The notes under the pieces were generated by a model. The model made no database searches and was not told the origin of the DNA. It was given only the letters and a program-made list of their open reading frames with translations. This document shows positions 23,219 to 32,838 of a DNA stretch of 64,000 bases, piece after piece (within the stretch, counting starts at the first letter, position 1; the number at the start of each line of letters is the position of its first letter). Location: assembly GCA_036346355.1 (NCBI GenBank), contig JAYEVF010000051.1, positions 186,001 through 250,000 on the forward strand, in the 5' to 3' direction. This DNA comes from Rhipidocladum racemiflorum (lineage: Eukaryota > Streptophyta > Magnoliopsida > Poales > Poaceae). The position numbers were made by a program, and so were the translations under genes.

Positions 23219-25498
23219 CTAGTGTCTTGTGCTCCATCTTCTTACCACTTCGTCTGTCCGATCAAACGTGTTGGGTTTAACGCTGATCGGCTTGAATCCT
23301 GACTTCTCGACGCAGATAAAATCGCAATTGTCCAAGGCTTTTCCTGATATGCATTCGGCTTCTTCGTGTGGCCAATTGGTGTCAGGGCTAGCCATGGCGA
23401 TATGAGCCGATGTGTCGGCCAGTACGACTTCTACTGTATCATCGTTCCACTGCACCAATTTTTGGTGCATAGTTGATGGTATACAGCAATTGGCATGGAT
23501 CCGATCCGCCAAGGAGCACGCTGTAATTGCCTTTGGCTTCAATCACAAAAAACGCGATCGGCAAAGTTTTATTACCGATCGTCGATTCGACACCATTACG
23601 CCTTTAGCCTCAGTTGGGTCTCCCGTGAAGTCATTTAGCACCATATTGGTCTTGATCAAGTCTTCATCGGCTTTACCCAATTTTCTGAAAGTACTTAACG
23701 GCATCAGATTAACCGTCGCCCCGCCATCGACCAACATACGAGATATCGGTCGGCCATTAATGTACCCTTTTAGATATAATGGTTTCAGATGCCGATGCAT
23801 GTCTTGTGGCTTTTCGAACACAGCGTCTGGTGCTCCGAGGCACAATTGGGCGAACACCTCTTCAACCGATTCTTCGGTTTTAAACTCGGCGGGTAGAGTG
23901 AATACCATGTTTATATCTATTGGTGGTGTATCATCTCGGATCATCGGAGAACCGGATTCGATCGATTGATCTGAATCACTATCGATCTGTTCCTTCCTTC
24001 TCCACTCCTTTTTCAAAACCGGTACGGGTCTTAACTTATTGAACGCCCGATCCCTCTCGCTCTCCTTTTCAGCTTCCCTTTCTTCTTGTGTCTTCAATCG
24101 TTGAAGCCTCCTGCGTTGTGATTTGCTGAGACCCGAGGGGCACCACCTAGGTTTAGGTTCTATCGGCTTTCTTATTTTTCCAGCTAAATTGCTCATCTTG
24201 CTGTCAGATTCCATTCCGCTTGTATCAGCCGATAATTCTTGATTCCGGGAGGACTCGCCTTGCTCTGATGTCGACAACCTTTCATGGATTGGCCTCCTGC
24301 TTACTTCTGGTTGATTGTATATCGGTCTAGACAACCTATCTTTTACATATTGGTTTGGCCGATATGCAGACGAGTGTTGCATAGGACAAGATACAACTGT
24401 TGGTAAGGTCATCCCTCTCTCCCAGCAAAACTGCCAAAAGGGACATTGCCGATGTTTCTCTTCTTCAGTAGTTGGCCGACATGGCACATCTGGCCGCCAA
24501 CGTTCGTCCCTTTTTTGCCCTGGTCGACGAAAACTATGGTGTTGAGTGTTACATCTTCGACTTATCCTCTCATACTTTCCCAGGAGCTGTGAGAAAGTCG
24601 GCTTTGGTTTGAAATCGACTTTTCTTGGAGCCCTCTCAGCCCGATACCATTTTCCGACTTCCAGGTCTCCTCTTGGTTTTACCGTCCTCGAGTTCTGTCC
24701 ATTTTTATCGGCTTCTATTTGTATTGAGCCGATAGTAATCTTTACCGTTTCATCTTTTGATCGTGCTTCGAATCTTTTAGTCGGCTTAACATCTTTCATA
24801 GGCCCCTTCCCTTTCTGTGAGCACTGCACCATGTTGACCTGGAAAGGATTCGTATCTATTTGCATAGCCGATTCTTCCGCAAACTGTAACCTACCATCTG
24901 CGATGGCCGATTGAATCTGTTGTCGAAAAATATTGCAATCGTTAGTGTTATGTGAGAATGAATGGTGCCATTTACAATACCTTCGTTTTTTAATTTCCTC
25001 GGCCGATGGGATGACGTGCCCTTCTGGTAACCTTATGAGTTTTTCTTGTAGTAATAAATTAAATATCTTGTCACATTTTGACACATCATATGAGTACTTG
25101 ACTTCCGCCCTATTTTTCGTTGGCTTAAGTAGAGAGCATACGAGTGGTTTTTTGGAACCCTTAGTCCACTCGGCTATGTTTATTTCTACTTCGTCCTCAG
25201 AGGTATCGCTTGAATTGTATTCTACCATGTTGACTTTGGCCTTTTCATTGCTGTTTGGTTTAAATCTATCTTTAAACCCTTTGATCTCTGCATATCGGCT
25301 TTCATGTGCCGATACGCGATGGAGTAGGTGGCCTAAGTCGGGGAACTCCTGGCCCGATAGTTTTTCTTTTAATGGCGGGATTAACCCTTGGAACGCTAAA
25401 TCGGCCAATTGATCATCGGGTAATGTTACACTGAAGCATCTATTCCGTACGCCCCTAAATCTCTTGATATAATCGGAAACCGATTCGCCAGTATACAT
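23219..25498 (-). pseudogene. Tat-like element: gag C-terminal region and aspartic protease
   Basis: The frame begins in the gag domain (GESVSDYIKRFRGVRNRC) and includes a zinc-knuckle-like RRYCKWHHSFSHNTNDC. Near 23700 it has the protease active-site motif RMLVDGGATVNLMP. A shift or stop at about 23543 breaks the protease tail; the frame then continues to 23219 with sequence normally joining protease to RT (LADTSAHIAMASPDTNWPH). It joins the upstream gag frame through a shift near 25500, where a few bases appear deleted. Confidence 0.88.
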
Positions 25499-26772
25499 CG
25501 GACTGAACTAAGATCAGATATCCTAAGCTCCATAGTCCCCGAAAAGAAGTACTCATGGAATCGGCTTTCTAAATCGTTCCATATATGAACTGAATTTGGG
25601 GGTAGATTAGTGAACCAAGTGAATGCAGCGCCAGACAATGATAAAGGAAACAATCTAATTTTTAATCCATCGGACTGTGCAGCCTCCCCACATTGAGCCA
25701 TAAACCGTCCGATATGCTCAATTGTGGTAACAGGATCATCACCTGAGAATTTAGCAAAGTCTGGTATCCTAAAGTTGTGGGGGTATGGCATTCGGTCTAT
25801 GTAATCGGGATACGGCTTCCTGTAGCCGATCACTCTTCCTCTGGGCTGTAAGCCGAACTGTTCTCTCAAAATATTGGCAATTTGTTCTGCCCAATTAACA
25901 TTGTCGGCTTGTGGTGCAGCCGGACATTGCCAATTCTCATTGTTCGTGCCTTGCCCCCCGAGTGCAAACTCGGGTCTTTGTCCAAATCGCACCGCAGGAG
26001 GTCTTGGCACTTGGTCATAATCATGATTAAAACCCAATGCATCGGGTATGGGCGCGAAAGGTTCGACGTACGGCACCACCCTATACGGCGCTTGTTTCAC
26101 GGTTGTGGCTCCCCGTGATTGCGGAACCTGATCTGCTTCGATCGGCTGATAAGCCGATAACCCGATGCTATTGGAGGGCCCATTTGACGGATTTGATGCG
26201 CTTATCTTGGCCCCATCCGTATGCCCATGGTAGTGTGTAAATCCATCCCTCTGTATGCTTGGTTTCAAAACAGTAGGTTGAGATGGCATCATAATAGGTG
26301 TTTGAGCCGACACGTTTACTGTATTGGTGTTAGGTGTTATGGAATATACTGGGTACGTAGGGATGGTTTGTGGTGGATCTAGCAGGCTTCCAGACACAGC
26401 TAATTCCTGAGCAATTATTTTCACACTATTTTCTATCATCGGCTTTAATGTGGATACTAGAACCGACGACTGATTGATTAATGTGTGATGAACAGATTGC
26501 TCGATCATACTTGATAAATCGGCTTGAGCGGGTGCGTATCGGCTTACCGATTCGGATGACGAATCTCCGATAGGATTGATGCTTGGGAGTGCAGTCCTTT
26601 GAGTAACGCCACGGCGTGTTTTCTGGAAGCACCGCAGCATCACTTCTTCCAAAGCTGCCTTTCGGTCTTCGATTTCCTTTCGCTGTTCAGGGGTTAAATC
26701 GGCCATTTGAGGCGCGATTATAGCATCAGTGTTGATATCGGCGGTAACCGCAGGCTTATCAGTTGACGACAT
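25426..26772 (-). pseudogene. Tat-like element: gag N-terminal part
   Basis: I take the ATG at 26772 (MSSTDKPAVTAD); the alternative start at 26808 overlaps the primer-binding site. The retrotransposon gag domain lies near the C-terminus (FAKFSGDDPVTTIEHIGRF, LKIRLFPLSLSGAAFTWF). The frame is then lost near 25500 while the family similarity continues in another frame. It forms the capsid-like protein in intact relatives. Confidence 0.85.
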
Positions 26773-26788
26773 GTTTGATTTTCCTCGT

Positions 26789-26807
26789 GGTCCCACCGGG
26801 CGTGCCA
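26789..26807 (-). other. Primer-binding site of the Tat-like element
   Basis: On the minus strand, five bases after the LTR end, the sequence is TGGCACGCCCGGTGGGACC. Position and the TGG start fit a tRNA primer site; I did not identify the tRNA. Confidence 0.7.
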
Positions 26808-26812
26808 AAATA

Positions 26813-27435
26813 TGTTCGCGCTAAAAACGTGAAGGAGGGTTTTCGGCCTCGAACACACAAGACAAACACCGGGTTTGCGGAGCGTGCCAGTCAATTTGAC
26901 CTGAAATTGACAAGGTAGAGTTTGTAATTTGATCAAAGCCGATAAACAAAGATTTATCGGCTTTTCGCTAGTCGGCAAGAACCGATTAGGAGATAACTAG
27001 ATCAACCGGTTACAATTGATCCGGATACAAGGTAAAATCGGCTTCGGGAAGGCGATGCGCAACAAAACGAAGCAGATCAAACCTGGGTGAAATCGGCAAA
27101 AATCAACAATCGGCGATGCGCAACTATGTTGATTCCGTCGACTTGCAGAGAGATCTATGAAGCTAAAACAATGTAAAAGAAAAGCTTGTAAAAAGTAGAT
27201 GTGTTGTGTTGGATTGATTGTGTCTTCTTTTAAGCAGCGTCTGCCCCCTTTTATAACACACCTGGCCGATCCGAGTTGTACATGGATACGGTGCGTTTAT
27301 CCGTATCGGCTTCTAATCTGATTTTCTTTCCTTTTTAGAAACGGATCCCTTTTCCGATTCGTTTACCGATTCCTTTCCATACGAACGCTTTCCTTTCAGA
27401 TTGATTTCAGTACATGCCGAATTTTGGTGCAAACA
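26813..27435 (-). repeat. 5' LTR of the Tat-like element
   Basis: 623 bp, nearly identical to 15966-16604. A minus-strand TATAAAAG at 27248-27255 is the likely promoter for the gag-pol RNA. Confidence 0.95.
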
Positions 27436-27487
27436 ATTACTTAGATAGCAAATTAATGGCACTTGCTCAACTTATCCATATGTATAT
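27436..27487. repeat. NLR downstream flank, copy Y1 (right piece)
   Basis: ATTACTTAGATAGCAAATTA and what follows match 30745-30795. It continues copy Y1 from 15965 across the gypsy insertion, then is cut by the chromovirus remnant. Confidence 0.8.
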
Positions 27488-28666
27488 AAAGTGCTCTATG
27501 GGTACCCACCTCGACACTTCGGCATGTGAGTGCTGTTACAAATATTTAAGACTGGCTACAACAAAGGGAGCTGATGAACAACCTGCTGAAACAACATTTA
27601 GAGCGTGCTTGTGTCAGAATGAAAGCTCAAGCGGACAAACATAGGTCAGAGAGGACATTTGAAGTGGGTGACACAGTTTATCTCAAGTTACAACCATATG
27701 TTCAGACTTCTATCGCTACACGGAGTAATCAAAAGCAGTGTTTTCGTTTTTATGGACCATACCGTATAGTGCATAAGATTGGCAAGGTAGCATATAAGTT
27801 GGCCTTACCGGAGGGTAGCAAGATTCATCCCGTAGTGCATGTTTCTCAGCTCAAACGTCACAGTCCTCCTTCACAGATGTTGGATACTGCATAGTCCATA
27901 CACTGTATTCAAGATGCTGACCAACATATTCCTGCAGAAATTCTGAAGAGCTGACAGGTCAAACAGGGCGATCATGTTATTTCTTCGGTTCTGATTAAGG
28001 CTGAATCCAAGGATGGCCTGGAAAATCAGGCCTCTACGAGCCGTCAACAGTGCAGTCTGTATTCGATTTGGGCCTTTATATTGGATCGATTCCCAACCAT
28101 GGCCTGGACTCTCCTTCGCACATAGCACACGCGAGAACAGCCTCTACATATAGGGATGAAGCCCTCCGGCCTCTTTGATAGAGGCACACATAGCACGCCC
28201 CCTTGGGATGCTACAGACCTGAATAGGCCCCTAAATATCCAAAAAGGCTGTTTTAGAGGCCATCCTTGGAGAGAGCCTAAGTGGTCAGGTTACCGACGTT
28301 GCTGGCGACTTGGGAGAACCAAGCTTCCATGCAAAGGCAATTTCCTTCCGCATCGGCTTGGGACAAGCCGTGACTCAAGGGGGAGGGAATGTAGCGTGCC
28401 GAACGGTGAGCAGTGTTCAGCGTCAAGGATGAGAAGGAGTCGGCGCAGTGTGTGTGTGGGTTCAGAGTTAGCATAGAACTATATTCTGAGTGTGTGACTT
28501 TGTGTGGGGAAAAGGGTCCACATGTAAGCGTCCGAGGCTGAGTAGTATAAGTAACAGCCGTGTGGAACTTGCTTGGTGAAGAAACAGAATGCAAATTCCC
28601 AATTGTTGCTAGTCTTCTTCCGCTCTCTTTCCTGTTCCTTGCCCAGATTCCTCTATGTTCCCCACA
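27488..28666 (+). mobile_element. Chromovirus-type gypsy remnant, 3' end only
   Basis: The plus-strand translation has the integrase C-terminal region (FEVGDTVYLKLQPYVQTS, FYGPYRIVHKIGKVAYKLAL, IHPVVHVSQLKRH; 27574-27894). Preceding DNA reads VLYGYPPRHFGM in another frame, with stops. A chromodomain-like remnant follows (HVISSVLIK, then RFPTMAW further on). The 3' LTR is 28390-28666, preceded by the purine tract AAGGGGGAGGGAA. The 5' part and 5' LTR are missing. TTAAC follows the LTR (28667-28671) and occurs once, without the LTR, at 53891-53895. Confidence 0.85.
28390..28666 (+). repeat. 3' LTR of the chromovirus remnant
   Basis: 277 bp, beginning TGTAGCGTGCCG and ending TTCCCCACA, directly after a purine tract. 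The end is set by the paralogous sequence that resumes at 28667. Confidence 0.8.
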
Positions 28667-28732
28667 TTAACAGGTGCTTATGCATGTAACTACCTCTAAA
28701 ATAGATAGTACACCAATCTAAACACCTACAAA

Positions 28733-29183
28733 CAGGGTTCACCTTTTCGACGAAATTCGTCGAAATTCATCGAAATTCGACCGTACAGCTAGGGTTCGAC
28801 ATTAAAAACCGGTCGATAAACCGGTCCGATTCAAAAAAAAATTCGAAAAAATTCGAAAATTCGAAAAAATTTGCGTGTCAAAAATCGGTCGAAAATCGGT
28901 GGAAACCGGTCGATTTTCATCAAAAATAGTCGAAAATCGCTACCAAAAGTCGACCGCACAAAAAGTTCAACATAGTTTTCGATTTTCCATCGATAAATCG
29001 TCGAATTTCCATCGAAATCGTCGAAATTCCATCGAAATCGTCGATTTTCTACGATTTTTGAATTTTTTCCAAAAAAATCTGGTTTTTAAATTTATGCGAT
29101 TTTTACGATTTTCGGCTCGATTTTTGCGAATATCAAATTTCACTGTTCATTCGAAAATCGGCAAAACGAAAAGGTGAACCCTG
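28733..29183. mobile_element. hAT-like non-autonomous element, 451 bp
   Basis: The ends are perfect inverted repeats of at least 17 bp, CAGGGTTCACCTTTTCG. The element is flanked by the 8-bp duplication CCTACAAA (28725-28732 and 29184-29191). Copy 2 of the same block has a single CCTACAAA and no insert at 53949-53956. The interior is a run of TCGAAAATCG and GAAATTCG-like words and does not encode a protein. Confidence 0.93.
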
Positions 29184-29639
29184 CCTACAAAGATGTGCTT
29201 GCTTTAGAGTACACGACTCTTACACGAATACTTAATTATTTGGTTATATTCTCTCTTTAAGCGCCTATGAAAATATTCTTAAAATAATTGAGAGTGGTAC
29301 AGCCAGAACGGTTACTCTAAATGGCAACAAGTGAAGAAAAATTAAATATTTAGTGGAAAAACTGGGAAAATTAATAAATATAATTAATTTCCATTCAAGC
29401 TTTTATATTTCTGAATCAGATTAAAAGAACTATACGCATGTTAGCTTGAAAATGCTTGTAATGGGGAAGTAATTGCAAAACAGATTTATTCATAGAACGT
29501 ATATAGTGTAGTTAAAATGCGGCTAAGTGTCCGTATGCAACTATTTCTTTTATGAGAATATTGTCATGTCGTAGATAACATTTGGAGTGTTTTGCCGCTA
29601 TACCCTCTTCAACTCAATGTGAACGTAGGTTTGGGAAGG

Positions 29640-29930
29640 ATGGATAAACTTAAGGAAAAACATTTAGATTTCCTTGATATTCAGGAGACCATGAAAAAAA
29701 AAACATCTCCACAAGATGGTTAAAACATCTTTGATTTCATTTGGCATTGGTTTCCTTGGGGGGTTCAACGGGATACTTTTGATGTGGGTAGTATTCTTTG
29801 TTAAATTCCACCTTAAAAACAAAAATGATGGTTTCCAGTGGATTTTGGTTGTGGTTTATGGGGCAGCACAACCTCAGTTTACGGAAAAATTTTCTTACTG
29901 AATTAGTGCAACCTTCCCGAACCGGCACTC
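29640..29930 (+). pseudogene. LINE-1-type endonuclease fragment
   Basis: Translated in more than one frame it gives KLKEKHLDFLDIQETMKK, then a segment like IWHWFPWG, then FHLKNKNDGFQWILVVVYGA, matching the endonuclease region of plant L1 retrotransposons. Frame breaks and the lack of a reverse transcriptase show it is a relic. A near-identical copy is at 58950-59175. Confidence 0.75.
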
Positions 29931-30043
29931 TTCACATCCCCCTATGTATTAGCGTTTCATGAACACTATCTACGACCCATGAGCAGAGATCATATAGATT
30001 TAGCATACATTGGTAATGTTGCGGCAGCAGGAAATCGAAATCG
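29931..30043. other. Unassigned short spacer
   Basis: Nothing recognised between the LINE relic and the tandem duplication that starts flank Y2. Confidence 0.3.
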
Positions 30044-30790
30044 ATTTATCTCTAAGAACTACTCTGCTTCTAAGTATTAAAACAGTTCCATCTTCTGATA
30101 ATTACTAGAGAAACTCGATTTATCTCTAAGAACTACTCTGTTTCTAAGTATCAAAACAGTTCCATCTTCTGATAATTACTAGAGAAACTCGGCAGGAAAA
30201 AAGATAAGCTAGTTCGACATATTAGCACATGAAAATAGCACCAGATCATCCGCCCTCAAACTCGCAGGATTGAAAAACACGTAACAACGTAACATATGCT
30301 GTTTTCATCAACCAACAACAAGCTGAATTTATGGTTCATGAATCACATATACCATTAGGTTTGTGCACACCACATTATTCCAAACAGGCAGCAAATCCAC
30401 ACAAACCAGCTTGATTGTGAATACCACACCAAGCTGGAGAAAGCTAGCACACCAGTGCTTCACACACCGATTCAAGCATACCCAAATCAGGTAGCTTGGT
30501 GAACAACAAACACACCATTTATTCGTTGTGCAAGACTGCATGTAGCAAACATAACTTGCACGAGAGCCACACTGTAGAACACAAACACACTTGCAAACAC
30601 ACAGCCAATGGGAAACACATCAAGAGCCTTGAGAGAAACATAACAGCAGCAAACTGTAGGCCGACCTCCCTTCTACTGCAGAGCAGCACAGGCAAGAGCA
30701 GCACAACAAATTACCTAGGAAATGAAGAAGGAAAATAAAAAAATATCACTTAGATATATAGCAAATTAATGGCACTTGCTCAACCTATCT
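30044..30790. repeat. NLR downstream flank, copy Y2, with a 75-bp tandem duplication
   Basis: It matches copy Y1. At its left end a unit TTTATCTCTAAGAACTACTC...GAGAAACTCG occurs twice in tandem (30044-30118 and 30119-30190). It ends where the C-terminal coding remnant of the NLR begins. Confidence 0.8.
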
Positions 30791-31343
30791 ATATATATAT
30801 AAGAAATCCATGAACAACAAACCTTAGAAGCGAGCCCCTCGGGATGGTCTTCTTGTAGTAAGCAGAGTGGCGTCTTTCAAAGAGCGATGGATGATGGTTG
30901 GCCTCCATGCCGTCCCACTCGAGCTTGTCCCACCAGTCCTTCTCGCAGTCCACGATCGGCTTAGGAGCTCGACGTACGAGTGCGACAAATGGCAAAGCGC
31001 CTCAGCCCCAAAGAAATTCTCGAGGCCGATCGTCTCCAACATCAAGCGAGGTCAATCGGCCTCGCATATCCGCTCAGTTGTGGAGATGTTGTAGCTTGAT
31101 GTGCTTCGATTGGTTGAATGTGACACCATTTCTTTGTTTCGTTAGGATATGGGTTCGTCTCGTCCGATGGGAAAACATGTTTGAGATTACTGCAGTACGC
31201 GATCTGGAGTGTCTCCAAGCTTGGCAAGCTGAAGGAAATGGGAAGGACGAACACCAGCCCGGGGCAATTCTGCAGGTATAGATGTCGTAGGTCTTCAAAG
31301 CTACGTCTGAATGCACTGTTAATGGATCATGATTATGATGGTA
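30789..31343 (-). pseudogene. NLR C-terminal exon remnant
   Basis: The minus strand encodes the last leucine-rich repeats, DLRHLYLQNCPGLVFVLP and LPSLETLQIAYCSNLKHVFP. After a break comes the grass-NLR C-terminal tail KPIVDCEKDWWDKLEWDGME and HSAYYKKTIPRGSLLR. The tail is in a different frame from the repeats and a TGA lies near 31047, so the exon is broken. It belongs after the LRRs of 32839-35386, from which it is separated by about 1.5 kb of duplicated non-coding DNA. Confidence 0.8.
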
Positions 31344-31349
31344 TCATGG

Positions 31350-32340
31350 AGTGATGTGGCAAATAAAAAAAGCAATAGTAGACATTGCCGAAGCTATACT
31401 ACGTAGTGATTTTTTTTTCAAAAAAATAATCATTAAGTTTTAGCGTTGTCTAAATTCTTCAAACTAAAAAACACTAGCAAAACAGAAACATGACAATCTA
31501 AAACTAAGATATTGAACATTATTATCTCATAATCCCAGAGAAAATCATATACAAAGCATGGTTTCTATTAAGTATGAACCAAATAATCAACAGTTAATAT
31601 AATAAACCACAAATTAAAAAAAAAGAAATACAATCCCTTATATCATTAAAACCTATACATATCCAAAACTGAATAATCAAGTGAATCTCGTATACTAACC
31701 TATTTTAATTGAAAATAATCAATTTTTTTATAATTTGATATAGATATAAATATAGTCTAAACATGCCATGAAAAAGAAATTAATAAATAGTAAAGATATT
31801 GCATAGTGGTCAGGTATAATAGCTAGTATAAGCTATTAGCTCTAGCAGTAGTAGTGGTCTCTTGCACGGCCATAGCTAACTTAATTTATGAAATTTTTTT
31901 TGTGCGGAATGTCATGTTTCATGTATTGAAAAGCTACGGAGAGCACACCTTAGACTATTAACTCTTTTGCTCCAAATGCAAAAGGCCATCGGAAGATCAC
32001 ACGTTGAAAATGTCTTCATGGTATAGGACAATTTTTACGGCCTTCTTTGTTTTTTCAAATAAAAAAGCAGTAGTAGATATTGCGGAGGCTAAACCACATA
32101 GTGATTTTTTTTCAAAATATTAATTGGTTTTAGCGTTGTCTAAATTCTTTGAACTAAAAAACGATACTAAACCAGAAACATGACAATCTAAAGCAATAGT
32201 AGATATTGTAGGCTTCCAAAGCTGCGACATAATCCAATGTGATGGATCATGATTATGACGGCATCATGGAGAGGTCTGGAAGAAAAAAAAAAGCAATAGC
32301 AGCAATCGCGGAAGATATATATACTACATGGTGATTTTTT
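31350..32340 (-). repeat. Partial duplications of the NLR 3' region (copies X2 and X3)
   Basis: 31430-32020 repeats the AT-rich unit and ends with a degenerate piece of the final LRR (GCAAAAGGCCATCGGAAGAT near 31978). 32090-32200 is a shorter copy starting in the same TTTTAGCGTTGTCTAAATTC. Each copy is joined by an AGCAATAGTAGA-type sequence. No intact coding sequence is present. Confidence 0.7.
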
Positions 32341-32838
32341 TTAAAAAAAAAGTTTAGTTAGTTTCTAACGTTCTCTAAATATTTAAAGTAAAAAAGATAC
32401 CAAGCCAGAAACATGACAATGTAAAACTAAGATAATGAATATTATTATCTCATAATCCTAGAAAAAATCATATATGAAGCACCGCTTCTACTAAGTATGA
32501 ACAAAATAATCCACGGTTAATATAACAAACTACAAATAAAACAAAAAATTAATAGAGATACAATCCAGTATACCATTAAAACCTATACATATCCAAAATT
32601 GAATATTCAAGTAAATGTCGTACAGTAACCTATTTTAATTGAAGAGAATCACTTTTTGTATAATTTGATGTAAATATAATTATATTCTAAACATGCCATG
32701 AAAAAGAAATGAATAAACAGTAAAGATATTGTATAGTGGTCAGATATAATAGCTATAAGCTATTAGCTATAGCAACACTAGTGGTCTCTTGCACAGCCAT
32801 AGCTAAGTTAATTTACGGAACACTAGCTATTTGGGGCA

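Larger units (their letters stand above)
15966..27435 (-). mobile_element. Complete Tat-like Ty3/gypsy LTR retrotransposon, 11,470 bp
   Basis: It is bounded by LTRs 15966-16604 and 26813-27435 and flanked by a 5-bp duplication ATTAC (15961-15965 and 27436-27440). gag-pol is on the minus strand: gag, protease, reverse transcriptase, RNase H with a second RNase-H-like domain, then integrase. An antisense gene (16883-19740) lies between integrase and the 3' LTR. That arrangement is known for the Tat lineage. The primer-binding site follows the 5' LTR at 26807-26789 (minus). Frameshifts and a TGA break gag-pol. I counted nine base differences between the LTRs, all transitions, plus a 16-bp tandem duplication in the left LTR and a short scrambled stretch, so insertion is recent. 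Confidence 0.95.
28667..29930. repeat. NLR-flank block Z, copy 1
   Basis: Excluding the hAT-like insertion at 28733-29183, it matches 53891-53978 joined to 58516-59175, for example GGTGCTTATGCATGTAACTA and TATGAAAATATTCTTAAAAT. It includes a LINE fragment at its right end. Confidence 0.85.

Noticed and set aside
28875..29177. 100-codon ORF in the hAT-like element
   Set aside because: It lies wholly inside the AT/CG word array of a non-autonomous element and is an artefact of composition.
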